DNA of 64,000 bases from Flavobacterium fryxellicola (GCF_900143245.1 NZ_FRDK01000010.1:1-64000); one strand, 5' to 3'. Shown: positions 8,397-18,326, counted from the stretch's first letter. Notes: generated by a model from the sequence alone, not told the origin. Program-made: numbers and translations.

Positions 8397-9323
8397 CTAC
8401 TGAATTTTTGATGCCAAAAGATAAATTACAGCCATTCTAATTGCGACACCATTTTCTACTTGGTTTAAAATCACTGATTGACTTGAATCAGCGACTTCGC
8501 TAGTAATCTCCACACCACGATTGATAGGTCCTGGGTGCATGATGACAATTTCTTTATCTAAAGAATCCAAAAGTGTTTTATCTACTCCATATTGTTGTGC
8601 ATATTCTCTTGTTGATGGAAAAAAATTCACATCCATTCGCTCATTTTGCACGCGCAACATATTTGCCACATCGCACCATTCAAGTGCTTTTCTAAGATTT
8701 GGTTCTGCCGTAACTCCAAGCGATTCAATATATCTGGGAATTAGCGTTTTAGGCCCACAAACTTTCACCTCGGCCCCTTGCATTTGCAAAGCATATATAT
8801 TAGACAATGCAACTCTAGAATGTAAAACGTCCCCTACAATAACCACTTTTTTCCCAGCGACCTCTCCTAGTTTTTCTCTAATCGAATAACTGTCTAATAA
8901 AGCTTGCGTAGGATGTTCATGCGCACCGTCTCCAGCATTAACGATGCTTGCTTTTACATTTTTGGATAAAAAATAAGCAGCTCCCGGATTTGCATGTCGC
9001 ATTACCACCATATCAACTTTCATCGAAAGTATATTATTCACCGTATCAATTAGTGTTTCTCCTTTTTTGACAGAGGATTGTGCAGCTGAAAAACTAATAA
9101 CATCAGCTGATAAACGTTTTTGAGCAAGTTCAAAAGAAAGTTTTGTCCTCGTACTATTTTCGAAAAAAATGTTGGCAATGGTAATGTCTCTTAAAGAAGG
9201 TACTTTTTTTATGGGGCGATTAATGACTTCTTTAAAATGATCGGCTGTTTCAAAAATTAGGTCAATATCATTCTTATTGATGTATTTTATGCCTAACAAA
9301 TGATTTACGCTTAATTCTTTCAT
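8397..9323 (-). CDS. pyrB: Aspartate carbamoyltransferase catalytic chain
   Basis: 308 aa. It condenses carbamoyl phosphate and L-aspartate, the first committed step of pyrimidine synthesis. The carbamoyl-phosphate loop 'FFENSTRTKLSFE' is at residues 53-65 (STRT 57-60). 'GDGAHEHPTQALLDSYSI' supplies the HPTQ motif, and 'IMHPGPINRGVEI' is the aspartate-binding loop. Length and motifs are typical. It follows pyrR by 47 nt. No pyrI regulatory chain is present nearby, as expected when PyrR regulates. Confidence 0.97.
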   Translation of the reverse strand: MKELSVNHLLGIKYINKNDIDLIFETADHFKEVINRPIKKVPSLRDITIANIFFENSTRTKLSFELAQKRLSADVISFSAAQSSVKKGETLIDTVNNILSMKVDMVVMRHANPGAAYFLSKNVKASIVNAGDGAHEHPTQALLDSYSIREKLGEVAGKKVVIVGDVLHSRVALSNIYALQMQGAEVKVCGPKTLIPRYIESLGVTAEPNLRKALEWCDVANMLRVQNERMDVNFFPSTREYAQQYGVDKTLLDSLDKEIVIMHPGPINRGVEITSEVADSSQSVILNQVENGVAIRMAVIYLLASKIQ

Positions 9324-9370
9324 TGCTGTTTACGATTATTAGTTTTTAATAGTTAGCGTTTAAAAACGAT

Positions 9371-9910
9371 CTAACTTGTAATTAGGTAGACGCCATCTTC
9401 ACCTTCATTTTCTTTCCAGCTCACTTTGACTTTTTCGTTATTGATTGCATCAACCTGTCGTCCTCTATAATCTGGCTGAATAGGTAAATTGCGACTGAAA
9501 CGTCTGTCGATTAATACCAATAGTTCAATTTCTGAAGGCCTACCAAAAGATTGAATAGCGGTCAAAGCAGATCTGATACTTCGTCCAGTGAACAAAACGT
9601 CATCTATAAAAATGACTTTTTTATTTTCAACAATAAAATTAATTTTAGTTTTATTGGCCTCCAATGGTTTGTCGGTTCTTCGAAAATCATCTCTAAAAAA
9701 GGTAATATCCAAATAACCTAATTGAATTTCAGGAGTTTGGTATTCATTTTCCAAAATTTCTTTCAAGCGTTCCGCTAAAAAAACACCTCGTGGTTGAATT
9801 CCAACTAAAATCGTATCTGAAAAATCTAAGTGTTTTTCAATTAATTGACAGGCCAAACGATGTAATATGATAGTAACTTCTTTTGCAGTAAGTAATACTT
9901 TTTGACTCAT
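9371..9910 (-). CDS. pyrR: Bifunctional pyr operon regulator / uracil phosphoribosyltransferase
   Basis: 179 aa, standard length. The PRPP-binding motif 'KVIFIDDVLFTGRSIRSAL' is at about residues 94-112, with 'GIQPRGVFLAERL' upstream of it. PyrR proteins bind pyr mRNA in response to UMP or PRPP in Gram-positive bacteria and also have weak uracil phosphoribosyltransferase activity. Here it leads the pyrR-pyrB run. No PyrR-binding loop was recognised in the 60 nt before it, so the regulatory mode in this organism is open. The promoter is at 9935. Confidence 0.95.
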   Translation of the reverse strand: MSQKVLLTAKEVTIILHRLACQLIEKHLDFSDTILVGIQPRGVFLAERLKEILENEYQTPEIQLGYLDITFFRDDFRRTDKPLEANKTKINFIVENKKVIFIDDVLFTGRSIRSALTAIQSFGRPSEIELLVLIDRRFSRNLPIQPDYRGRQVDAINNEKVKVSWKENEGEDGVYLITS

Positions 9911-9934
9911 AGTAGATTATATTGTTTGGTTTGA

Positions 9935-9942
9935 CAAATATA
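9935..9942 (-). promoter_or_regulatory. Putative -7 box for pyrR
   Basis: TATATTTG on the minus strand, a perfect TAnnTTTG match, about 25 nt before the pyrR start codon. Confidence 0.55.
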
Positions 9943-9985
9943 CGAATTCCGATTTAGGATTTTATAATTAAAAAGAGAGAAAATA

Positions 9986-10175
9986 AACATCATTGCTTGT
10001 TTACCTGCTAAAAACCAAATTGCTTTTTTACAAAAACACCCTAAAGCATTTTGGCAATGGGTTTTAGAACCCCGGTATAAGGCAAAATTGGATAAAATCC
10101 CCTGAGAATCAGATAGAAAGATTAGCCACTATTACTGTAACATTAGAAATTCCTATAAACCAATTTGATACTTGA
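9986..10175 (+). pseudogene. Frameshifted gene remnant, family unknown
   Basis: The frame from 9986 reads '..KNQIAFLQKHPKAFWQWV' and on through 'KAKLDKIP' to a TGA at 10103. Dropping one C from the CCCC run just before it continues the protein as 'ENQIERLATITVTLEIPINQ' to a stop at 10173-10175. The protein-like composition of both halves and a single repair point to a decayed coding sequence of about 62 codons with no convincing start codon. The family was not recognised. Confidence 0.5.
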
Positions 10176-10443
10176 CCGTTTTAGCAGTAATTGTGATGAT
10201 TTACCTCGTACGACTCCATTTTACAAAACAATGCCGCTTTTTATTCTACTATATTGTGTGAAATAAAAAACTATTGCTGTTTAACTACAAATATTTTTGT
10301 TTTACTTTTATACTTAAATATCCATTTTAGTTACCCTTTTACGCTCTTTTTTATATAAATTATATAATAACCCCTCTAAATTATATAACAAACTGCTTAC
10401 TTGAAAGCAATAAATTTACATTTTTAACCTAAACTAAATAATC
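10176..10443. other. AT-rich intergenic region before a small lipoprotein gene
   Basis: Stops in all frames and no recognisable element. It presumably contains the promoter of the small gene at 10444, but no consensus box was found. Confidence 0.4.
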
Positions 10444-10617
10444 ATGCAAAAAAAATTAACTCGTTTATTGATGCTTTTTATAGTATTGATATCATTCTCA
10501 AGCTGTTCAATAATAGAAGGAATATTCAAAGCTGGAGTAGGTGTTGGAATATTTATAGTTGTTGCAGTACTGGCCGTACTAATTTTTATAATCAGCAAAA
10601 TTTTCGGAAGAAAATAA
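10444..10617 (+). CDS. Small lipoprotein-like membrane peptide (57 aa)
   Basis: The 57-aa ORF encodes a basic N-terminus, a hydrophobic stretch ending in 'LISFSSCS' (lipobox, Cys21), a short linker 'IIEGIFKAGVGVG', then a transmembrane helix (about 34-51) and a basic tail 'KIFGRK'. A strong bidirectional terminator follows 36 nt later, which supports a real transcription unit. Peptides of this form occur in Flavobacterium and are sometimes mislabelled as phosphatidate cytidylyltransferase. The function is unknown. Confidence 0.72.
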   Translation: MQKKLTRLLMLFIVLISFSSCSIIEGIFKAGVGVGIFIVVAVLAVLIFIISKIFGRK

Positions 10618-10652
10618 GTAACGGTACTTTCGAATGGTAATTTGATCCCAAT

Positions 10653-10682
10653 AAAAAAGAGCCCATTGCTGGGCTCTTTTTT
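10653..10682. terminator. Bidirectional terminator between the small lipoprotein and the M14 peptidase gene
   Basis: AAAAAAGAGCCCA (10653-10665) pairs with TGGGCTCTTTTTT (10670-10682) around a TTGC loop. Both strands have a T-run, so it can end the converging genes at 10617 and 10705. Confidence 0.88.
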
Positions 10683-10704
10683 ATGGTTTCAATATTGTGG
10701 CTTT

Positions 10705-13212
10705 TTAATTTACTAAAAACAAAGCATTACTGAATAATAAATTTCCATTTTCCCAGAAACCTCTAAATAACGGGTTGTCAACCATATAAATTACGGATCC
10801 ATCTCCTTTTTTATCTACGGCAAAGCTCACGGTATTGTTGAGTTTCTTTTTTATTTCATTTCCAATAAAACCATAACTCTTATAGTCTTTGGGCACATAA
10901 ACGACATTGGTTGCTTTTTTCAATAGCGAATAATGCCTGTCGTCCGTCTTTAGACTGAAATACTTATCCCCTAAACCAAAAGACATAGGATGTGTTTTAT
11001 TCAGTAAATTTTCTATAATAGCACCAGGAATTGATTTAGAAATATACCTGCGCTCCGAGTCTTGAAAATCTAAAAAACGTTCTTTTAAGGCTTCTTCTTC
11101 CGCCTCTTTCTCAGAACTCAATTTATCTTCCTCGGATGCAAATGGACTTAATGCATAGCCTTCTTTTCCCTCAAAAAGTGTTAATGCACTATTCATTGCA
11201 ATCACTTTTCCTCCGTTTTTAATCCATTCTCCAATTTTCTTTTGTTGGTCTTCGGAGAATTCATAATATCCATCTGCTAAGATTAACGTGTTATAATTGA
11301 ACAAGTTTAATCTGTTGAAATTGTCTACTTCAATCACACTTACTGGATAACCAATTGTTTCTTCCATATAATACCAAGCGGCACCAAACTCAGTGGAACC
11401 AACCCCTTTTCCAGATAATAAAACCACTTTTGGCGCTTTCAATAAATTAAAATTTTCTCCTCCTACATCTTTCGAATTCGAGGAAAAACCCGTAGCAATA
11501 TAATTGTAATCCGTTTTTATTTTCACTAGTCCTGCAATTGTTTTTTCAAAATCAACTATTTTAGGATTATCTGCTTTAGTCACTAACAAACCACCCGGCT
11601 CCACAATTACTTCTCCAAAAACAGCTTTCTTCATTGCTGATCGCACTTTAATATTATTTTGATGCAACAGCGACAAAACCTGAGCTGAAATTCTATTATT
11701 CCAAGGAATATGAAACGCATACACGTTTTGCGGAATGACTTTTTCCTGCATTTCAATTGCCATTTTTGTTTTAACAGCTACACTATTTTTCAGTGCATAC
11801 CCTTCTACTCCATAAGCCAGAGGCAACGCCCATGAAGTAATATCATACGATAAACTGTCATTTAATTTTTGGTTTGGTTCAAAAAGCACTTGCGCAAAAA
11901 CGGCTTTCGGCTGATCTACTTTCACAATTAAATCATTTGGTTCAATTGTAAAACCTTTCTCTGTTTTTGTAGTATAATTAAATCCGGATGCTTTTTGAGT
12001 AGCATCAGCATAACTGAATTCTACATTGTTTTTTTTCAACAAATCCGCCATTTGAACCAACTTCGGATTGTTTTTCATCACATACATTTTATAATTTCCC
12101 TTGACCGTTTTTCGAGAATTATTCATAAAACCTCTAAAACCTTTCAGCAAAACATCCGCTTGTGCTGCCGCTGATTCTACAACCGTAAGAACTGCCGTTG
12201 CATGATGGGTTAAGCGATCTTTTATAGTCAATGTGATTCCGTTACTCATTGTAACTGCTCTCCCAGCTCCTATTCCGCCTTGTTCCATAGTCATCCCTAC
12301 TGCTCCATTATAAGTAGGATAGGTATCTCCATAACTTGGATAAAACAGATCAAAACGCTCACCAGTATTGTACATCCAGTTTTGAGCATCAAATTTTTTA
12401 GATATATTTTTACCTAACGTATAATGAAAATCTTTTTGGTACTTTTCAATATATTCGTGCAAAGGTTCCGCTGACGGTGGGAAAAAATAGGGAGAATCAT
12501 ATCCCATTTCATGTACATCCGTGTGCACCTGAGGCATCCACTGGTTGTACAATGCGATACGCTGTTGGGTTTCCGGCTGGGTTTGCCACGCCCAATCCCT
12601 ATTCAAATCAAAGATATAATGGTTGTACCTGCCACCTGGCCAAACTTCCATGTGTTCTCTATCTGACAAATCGGGATGTGTTTTTTTACTTGAAATTTCT
12701 CTTAACCAATTCCCATATCTGGAATATCCATCAGGATTGATGCATGGATCCAAGATTACAATAGTGTTTTCTAACCACTTTTTAGTTTCGGCGTTTGAGG
12801 GATTTACCAGCTCATAGGCTACAGTCATAGCACTTTCAGTTCCAGCAAATTCATTTCCATGAACATTAAAACTCAACCATACAATTAATTTATCACCAAT
12901 CATTTGGCTTTTGTTAGCGGACAAACCAATAGCGGCTAAATTATTATTTCGAATTTGTTCCAAGTTAGCCAAATTCTCAGGACTAGAAATAAAATATACA
13001 TTCAAATCTCTTTGCTCGGGAGTTACTCCATATTTTTGATGTTTTATTAAAGGAGATTTTTCCGTAAGATGCCTAAAATAATTTTCGGCTTGATGGTAAT
13101 ACGTTATTTGCTTTCCGTAATTGGGCAAAAATTCTGAAGGACTTTGCACTTGTGAGTGAACACTCAGCACCAAAGTTAGCATTAGATAAAAAGAAAAAAC
13201 AGTCTTTTTCAT
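10705..13212 (-). CDS. Secreted M14 family zinc carboxypeptidase
   Basis: 835 aa with a signal peptide (to about residue 20). The M14 domain covers about 30-360: the zinc motif HxxE is H118-E121 in 'NVHGNEFAGTE', 'DPCINPDGYSRYGNW' is the substrate-binding region, and 'VHTDVHEMGYDS' carries the third zinc ligand. The C-terminal half (about 590-690, 'APKVVLLSGKGVGSTEFGAA' region) looks like a class I glutamine-amidotransferase-like fold, a common extension of large Bacteroidota M14 peptidases. It is probably exported to the periplasm or outer surface to trim peptides. It is monocistronic, with a well-formed promoter at 13236-13266 and the bidirectional terminator at 10653. Confidence 0.9.
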   Translation of the reverse strand: MKKTVFSFYLMLTLVLSVHSQVQSPSEFLPNYGKQITYYHQAENYFRHLTEKSPLIKHQKYGVTPEQRDLNVYFISSPENLANLEQIRNNNLAAIGLSANKSQMIGDKLIVWLSFNVHGNEFAGTESAMTVAYELVNPSNAETKKWLENTIVILDPCINPDGYSRYGNWLREISSKKTHPDLSDREHMEVWPGGRYNHYIFDLNRDWAWQTQPETQQRIALYNQWMPQVHTDVHEMGYDSPYFFPPSAEPLHEYIEKYQKDFHYTLGKNISKKFDAQNWMYNTGERFDLFYPSYGDTYPTYNGAVGMTMEQGGIGAGRAVTMSNGITLTIKDRLTHHATAVLTVVESAAAQADVLLKGFRGFMNNSRKTVKGNYKMYVMKNNPKLVQMADLLKKNNVEFSYADATQKASGFNYTTKTEKGFTIEPNDLIVKVDQPKAVFAQVLFEPNQKLNDSLSYDITSWALPLAYGVEGYALKNSVAVKTKMAIEMQEKVIPQNVYAFHIPWNNRISAQVLSLLHQNNIKVRSAMKKAVFGEVIVEPGGLLVTKADNPKIVDFEKTIAGLVKIKTDYNYIATGFSSNSKDVGGENFNLLKAPKVVLLSGKGVGSTEFGAAWYYMEETIGYPVSVIEVDNFNRLNLFNYNTLILADGYYEFSEDQQKKIGEWIKNGGKVIAMNSALTLFEGKEGYALSPFASEEDKLSSEKEAEEEALKERFLDFQDSERRYISKSIPGAIIENLLNKTHPMSFGLGDKYFSLKTDDRHYSLLKKATNVVYVPKDYKSYGFIGNEIKKKLNNTVSFAVDKKGDGSVIYMVDNPLFRGFWENGNLLFSNALFLVN

Positions 13213-13235
13213 ATTATTTTGGGTTAGTTATGCCT

Positions 13236-13266
13236 CAAAAATAGCAATTTACGAAGTCTTGCACAA
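13236..13266 (-). promoter_or_regulatory. Promoter of the M14 carboxypeptidase gene
   Basis: On the minus strand TTG (13266-13264) is followed after 20 nt by TATTTTTG (13243-13236). Both elements and the spacing fit the Bacteroidota sigma-A consensus TTG-N19-20-TAnnTTTG. The start codon is 24 nt downstream of the -7 box. Confidence 0.7.
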
Positions 13267-13418
13267 GCAAAATTTTCGATTAATTAAAAACGGATTGTAC
13301 CAAAGCTCTCGTCTATTATTAATTCATTTTTATTGAGGAATACTAACATTACAGCACTATTCCTTATTAAATAATTAATAAAATCTCGTATATAATTCGG
13401 ATCCTAATAACATTCTAT

Positions 13419-13426
13419 TATATTTG
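13419..13426 (+). promoter_or_regulatory. Putative -7 box for the serine dehydratase gene
   Basis: TATATTTG matches TAnnTTTG, 24 nt before the start codon at 13451. No exact TTG was found about 20 nt upstream. Confidence 0.55.
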
Positions 13427-13450
13427 TCGATCACAAAATGAACACAAAAG

Positions 13451-14878
13451 ATGGAAGAATGTATCTCAGTTTTTGACATGCTAAAGATTGGTGTAGGCCC
13501 TTCGAGTTCACACACACTTGGCCCATGGAGAGCTGCCGAACGATTTTTAGGTGAATTGAGAAACGAGTTGTTGCTTCATGCTGTAATCCGAGTAAAAATA
13601 GACCTATACGGTTCTCTTTCCTTGACTGGAAAAGGGCACGCAACGGATTTAGCCGTAATGCTGGGATTGAGCGGACAAGATCCAGAGTACATTCCTATAG
13701 AAAATATCGATGCCATTATAAAATCCATCGAATCAAAAAACGAAATTAATTTAGGAAACGAAAAACAAATTCCTTTCTATTTTCTCCAAGATATCGTTTT
13801 CAATAAAAACTTCCTTCCTTTTCATGCCAATGGCATGACGTTCACGGCTTTTATGACCGATGATCGTGAATATGCATCCACCTTTTATTCTATTGGTGGT
13901 GGATTTGTAGTCAAAGAGGAACGCATCAATGCTAAAAAGAAAATACAAATAAAATGTGCTTTTCCTTACCCTACTAACAAAGCATCAGAATTACTAGAGT
14001 ACTGTAAAAACGAAAATAAATCCATTTCGGAAATCGTTTTTGAAAACGAAAAATCAATGCGTACTGAAGCCGTAATCGATCACGAATTGATCCGTATTTG
14101 GCACACCATGCTGGAATGCATGTACATTGGCTGTCATTCTGAAGGGATTCTTCCTGGAGGATTAAACGTACGCCGAAGAGCATTTGACATGCACCAAAAC
14201 TTAATTGGTTTAGCCAATTATAATTCTCCACAAAGTTGGCTTGAAGAAATTAGAAAAACAGAGGTTAAATTTCGTCAAATCCTGCAATGGGTGAGCTGTT
14301 TTGCACTTGCAGTAAATGAAGTCAATGCGGCGCTAGGACGGGTGGTAACTGCTCCAACTAACGGTAGTGCAGGCGTTATTCCTGCTGTTTTAATGTATTA
14401 CTTAGTCATTGAAAACCACCAGGCCAGTGAAAAGCAAATTAAACAATTCCTGATGGTTGCTGGTGAAATAGGCAGTATTTTCAAGAAAGGTTCTACTATA
14501 TCAGCAGCGATGGGCGGTTGTCAGGCAGAGATTGGGGTTTCCTCCTCGATGGCAGCTGCCGCTTTATGCGAACTAATGGGCGGAACACCAGAGCAGGTAT
14601 TAATGGCAGCCGAAATTGCCATGGAACATCATCTTGGAATGACCTGTGACCCTATTGGCGGATTAGTCCAAATTCCCTGTATTGAACGCAACACCATGGG
14701 CGCCATAAAAGCCATTAACGCTGCCGAATTAGCCTTAGCCACCGATCCCGAAAACGCAAAAGTGCCTTTAGACAAAGTGGTGGAAACCATGTGGCAAACT
14801 GCCAAAGATATGAACAACAAATACAAAGAAACTTCCGAAGGCGGTCTGGCAATTGCCGTGAATATGGCAGATTGTTAA
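13451..14878 (+). CDS. sdaA: L-serine ammonia-lyase, iron-sulfur type
   Basis: 475 aa, single-chain form with the beta domain first (about 1-155; '[20 protein letters not shown]' start) and the catalytic alpha domain next. It deaminates L-serine to pyruvate and ammonia using a 4Fe-4S cluster. The alpha domain has '[17 protein letters not shown]', '[18 protein letters not shown]', '[19 protein letters not shown]' and 'AELALATD', containing the conserved cluster cysteines. Length and motifs match the family. It is divergent from the M14 gene and separated from it by 238 nt holding both promoters. No neighbouring serine transporter is seen. Confidence 0.95.
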   Translation: MEECISVFDMLKIGVGPSSSHTLGPWRAAERFLGELRNELLLHAVIRVKIDLYGSLSLTGKGHATDLAVMLGLSGQDPEYIPIENIDAIIKSIESKNEINLGNEKQIPFYFLQDIVFNKNFLPFHANGMTFTAFMTDDREYASTFYSIGGGFVVKEERINAKKKIQIKCAFPYPTNKASELLEYCKNENKSISEIVFENEKSMRTEAVIDHELIRIWHTMLECMYIGCHSEGILPGGLNVRRRAFDMHQNLIGLANYNSPQSWLEEIRKTEVKFRQILQWVSCFALAVNEVNAALGRVVTAPTNGSAGVIPAVLMYYLVIENHQASEKQIKQFLMVAGEIGSIFKKGSTISAAMGGCQAEIGVSSSMAAAALCELMGGTPEQVLMAAEIAMEHHLGMTCDPIGGLVQIPCIERNTMGAIKAINAAELALATDPENAKVPLDKVVETMWQTAKDMNNKYKETSEGGLAIAVNMADC

Positions 14879-15024
14879 TGCGCATCTTAATGTAACATTT
14901 TTTATCTTGTTTCAGCTCAGATAGGCTCTTTTAACAGGGATAAATAAACATTAAAATGCTATATTTCAATGGTTTAAAGCAATTAATAGTCTGAAAATGA
15001 AATCAACCAAAACAAAATGTTTTT

Positions 15025-15032
15025 ATCTTTGT
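15025..15032 (+). promoter_or_regulatory. -7-box-like TATCTTTG upstream of a decayed gene region
   Basis: A perfect TAnnTTTG match about 60-290 nt upstream of the two coding relics below. It may be the surviving promoter of that former operon. Confidence 0.35.
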
Positions 15033-15097
15033 ACTAATTTGTATTTTTTTTTTACTTTCTGCATTTTTAAGAAAAGCAAGAATGATTATATTATTAA

Positions 15098-15316
15098 AAA
15101 CTTGGTCTCTTCCGTTTTATTTTCATTATTGAATTTGTTAATTTGGTGCTAATAGTTCCAAAACACTTTGAAGTATGTGATAAGCAGCTATTTTTGGAGT
15201 GCAATTATACTAACAATTGTAAAATTCTCAGTAAACAATGCTTAGATGCAAAGGCGATTTTCGGCAGCACATCAAAGTCAGAACTAAGTTTCAAAATAGA
15301 AAACAATAAATATTAA
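15098..15316 (+). pseudogene. Possible coding relic upstream of the Gmad2 pseudogene
   Basis: An open frame without a start codon reads through 'VPKHFEVCDKQLFLECNYTN' and '..STSKSELSFKIENNKY' to a stop at 15314. A different frame begins with ATG at 15082 ('MIILLKTWSLPFYFHY', then stop), so a frameshift near 15120 would join them. The stop overlaps the presumed start of the next relic, as in an operon. No family was recognised. It may be a real decayed gene or chance; the composition is protein-like. Confidence 0.35.
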
Positions 15317-15758
15317 ATCAATTATCTGATTACTATCCTTGCTGTTGTTTGCCTGTATCAAAGAGAAAAGCGAGGCTACAAAAAGCATTGATAAATTGGT
15401 GACCTGCGATACAGCTCAAGTATCGCAGTCCACTGAGCACCAAAACACTACTGTAAAAGAGTAGGTAAATCTGCGTTTTCGCCACGTTACGCTAGAAGAA
15501 GTAGTGGAAAATAAATTCCGAGTGCAAGGACAAGCACAAGTTTTTGAAACAATCTTTAATTGGGTGGTTGGCGATGGATAAAATGAATTAAAAAAAGGCT
15601 GTGTAATGGCCGATGCGGGAGCACCTGGATGGGGTAGATTTGATTTTACAATTGGTTTTAATAAAAAGGAGACGTATTCAACTCTGCATCTAATTTTGTT
15701 TGCAGTAAGTGCGAAAGATCATAGTCGCCAACATAAACTTATCATACCGCCAAAATAA
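15312..15758 (+). pseudogene. Decayed lipoprotein with a Gmad2 immunoglobulin-like domain
   Basis: One frame runs 149 codons interrupted by three stops (TGA 15327, TAG 15462, TAA 15579), and the presumed start is ATT. The N-terminus reads 'LLSLLLFACIKEKSEATKS', a lipoprotein signal with its Cys. The C-terminal part ('FRVQGQAQVFETIFNWVVGD', then 'VMADAGAPGWGRFDFTIGF' and 'LILFAVSAKDHS') matches the Gmad2 domain found in spore-germination-type and other lipoproteins: G.A.VFE, the APGWG.F loop and the S.KD motif. All pieces are in frame, so decay was by point changes. It is not expected to be expressed. Confidence 0.72.
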
Positions 15759-16617
15759 TGTTTTCAAAGGGAAATTGATTGCGGTAATCTAAAAATGTCC
15801 TTTAAATAAAAATTAAACTGTTGATGCTTCACCACTTTTGTAGTTTACTGAGAGCGAAATTCTTCACTATCGCGTATTTTAATACTCACAAAAAATTCCC
15901 CATTATTTTATGGTAAGCTCTAATTAAAGAGCGCATGCCTAACCCACTTACTATTTCTATTTTATGGTTTTAATGCTCAAAAAATTAACGAATAAAATTT
16001 AATAAAAAAAGACAAGTCAGAATTGATAAATAGTAGAAAAGCATTTAACAGCAACTAAGATTGGAATAAACTAAAAAAGTATCAGGTTTTAATAAAAAAT
16101 ACAAATATCAGAAAGCAAATTAATTTGTATCAATAGGGAAAAAGCTGTTTCGAAACTGGTCAAGCAGCACTTAGATCAAAACAGACATTGATAGTAAAAT
16201 TAGTTTTTCATAACAAACAACAAATAAGTAAAATGTCCTTACTTTTACCTATCTTCTACTATTTGACTGTAGAAAGCTAGAAATAAAAAAAGTGTCACGC
16301 GGTTATTAGATACCTGTTTCTTCTCGAAAAATAAGTTCATACTCCAAGAAAATTGAATAAGTCAATTTGTTCTAAGTCTTAGCGGAATATTTATAAAGCA
16401 GTACAAACCTATTTAATATATTCAAATCCCTTTGTTGCGAAAAAAAACTAAAAACGAAGTGATTAGCAAGATTTGTGATACTGCGAAATTTATACAAGTT
16501 AAAAGTTTTTTTGGCAAGAAGTATTATCTTAGCAGAAAGCAATTAATTTTCAATTTTACAACCTCAAAAAGGCTACAAAGAAGGACTGAAATACTTTAAG
16601 AACCACAATGAATTATT
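15759..16617. other. Gene-poor AT-rich region
   Basis: About 860 bases with dense stops in all frames. A small GCTCT-N6-AGAGC hairpin lies near 15915-15930. No gene, RNA or repeat was recognised. With the relics before it, this looks like an eroded region. Confidence 0.5.
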
Positions 16618-17790
16618 ATGACAATAACAATTATCATCACAATATGTACGTTACTTTTATTAGCTTATGTTTTTGAGCGAACATCGTCAAAGACAAAAGT
16701 GCCTGCGGTAATTTTATTATTGCTGTTGGGATTTTTTGTCCGACAGTTAACCACCTTCTTTGAAATTAGTATTCCCGATCTAACACCTATACTTCCCTTC
16801 TTTGGGACTGTAGGACTAATATTGATTGTTCTTGAAGGTTCTCTTGAATTAGAATTTAACAAATCTAAAACCCCTTTAATCAAAAAATCATTTTTAGTGT
16901 CTCTTTTTCCACTGCTTGCTTTAGCATTTTTACTTTCATTTTTATTCCATCATTATGGACAGTTCTCCTTTAAAGACAGTTTAACGAATGCTGTACCTCT
17001 TTGTATAATAAGCAGTGCCATTGCAATCCCAAGTGTAAAGTCGTTGACCTCTTTTAATAAAGAATTTATCATCTATGAAAGTAGTTTGTCCGATATCATT
17101 GGTGTTTTATTTTTTAATTTTATTGCTCTAAATGATAGTTTTGGTTTTTCCTCTTTTGGATATTTTGGATTACAACTTATTGCTATTACTGTTATTTCTT
17201 TTGTTGCAACAATTGGACTTGCTTTTATGCTCAATAAAATCGATCACCACATAAAATTTGCTCCCATCATTTTACTAGTTATTTTGATATATGCTGTCTC
17301 TAAAGTTTATCATCTTCCTGGACTAATCTTCATTTTTCTTTTTGGTTTATTTATGGGCAATCTTGATGAACTAAAACAATTTAAGTGGATTGAAAAATTA
17401 AAACCAGAAGAGCTAAATACAGAGGTAAATAAATTTAAGGAGTTGACAACTGAAGCTGCATTTTTAGTACGATCACTTTTTTTTCTACTTTTTGGGTATC
17501 TTATCCAAACTGAAGAAATCTTGAATACGGATACATTGATTTGGGCAGTCGGAATTGTAACTGCAATTTATATTTTCAGAGCAATCCAATTAAAAATTTC
17601 CAAACTTTCATTATCCCCTCTATTATTTATCGCTCCAAGAGGCCTCATTACCATTTTACTTTTCCTTACAATTGGACCGGAGCAAAGCATTTCATTGGTA
17701 AATAAATCACTTATTATTCAAGTGATAATTTTGACTGCACTGATTATGATGCTTGGTCTTATGACAAACAGAAAGCAACAACAAGAATAA
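16618..17790 (+). CDS. Cation:proton antiporter (CPA1/CPA2-type membrane domain)
   Basis: 390 aa with about 11-12 hydrophobic segments across its whole length and no cytosolic regulatory domain. Typical features are 'LLLLLGFFVRQ' near the N-terminus, 'LILIVLEGSLELEF' in the fourth segment, 'VPLCIISSAIAIPSVKSL' and 'YESSLSDIIGVLFFNFIAL'. The last contains the acidic residue (Ser-Asp) in the position used for ion exchange in Na+/H+ exchangers. It should sit in the inner membrane and exchange Na+ or K+ for protons. The ion cannot be told from sequence. It is a lone gene in an eroded region. Confidence 0.85.
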   Translation: MTITIIITICTLLLLAYVFERTSSKTKVPAVILLLLLGFFVRQLTTFFEISIPDLTPILPFFGTVGLILIVLEGSLELEFNKSKTPLIKKSFLVSLFPLLALAFLLSFLFHHYGQFSFKDSLTNAVPLCIISSAIAIPSVKSLTSFNKEFIIYESSLSDIIGVLFFNFIALNDSFGFSSFGYFGLQLIAITVISFVATIGLAFMLNKIDHHIKFAPIILLVILIYAVSKVYHLPGLIFIFLFGLFMGNLDELKQFKWIEKLKPEELNTEVNKFKELTTEAAFLVRSLFFLLFGYLIQTEEILNTDTLIWAVGIVTAIYIFRAIQLKISKLSLSPLLFIAPRGLITILLFLTIGPEQSISLVNKSLIIQVIILTALIMMLGLMTNRKQQQE

Positions 17791-17915
17791 ATTAACTACT
17801 GTAACTAAAGATTAATGCTGGTTATACTGATTAAAGCGAGCTAAAAAAAGCGGACCAGAATGCTGACTTAAAATTCTAGTGCTAAAATAATTCTGAAAAT
17901 CAAAATAATTGAGGT

Positions 17916-18326
17916 ATGATAATTAAAAAGACGACAATTACAAAAGGGTTTCTAATTGCTGGATTAATGAACGCAACAGTATTAATTTTTTCGAAATTAT
18001 TTACAAATTCCATAATTACTGAATTTGATCCACAAGTAATGTCCAATTTTGGATTACTTATGATACTCATTTGGGGATTAACTTACATGTCAGTGGCAAA
18101 AAAGTATCATGAGGTGAAATGGCTTGTGGGAATTTTTGTCATTGAAAAATTTATTTATGGTTTTATTTGGACCAATTGGATCATAAATAATAATGTTTAC
18201 GACGTGTATAAAAAAGATGTATTAGCTGGACTATTTTATTCCATTTACGGGATAAATGATTGGGTGTTTTTTATCTTTTTTTTATCTGTCTTTATTCACC
18301 TTTTCAGAACAAAAAATAGTGCATAA
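17916..18326 (+). CDS. Four-helix membrane protein of unknown function
   Basis: 136 aa with four predicted membrane segments (about 10-30, 45-62, 70-95, 108-130), joined by short polar loops such as 'KKYHEVK' and 'NNNVYDVYKKDV'. It follows the antiporter by 125 nt on the same strand and may be co-transcribed. Similar short four-helix proteins are common in Flavobacterium; no function is recognised. Confidence 0.7.
   Translation: MIIKKTTITKGFLIAGLMNATVLIFSKLFTNSIITEFDPQVMSNFGLLMILIWGLTYMSVAKKYHEVKWLVGIFVIEKFIYGFIWTNWIINNNVYDVYKKDVLAGLFYSIYGINDWVFFIFFLSVFIHLFRTKNSA

Noticed and set aside
15312..15758. Stop-codon reassignment or readthrough to explain the in-frame stops
   Set aside because: All three stop types occur here, the start codon is also lost, and every other gene in the window uses the standard bacterial code.
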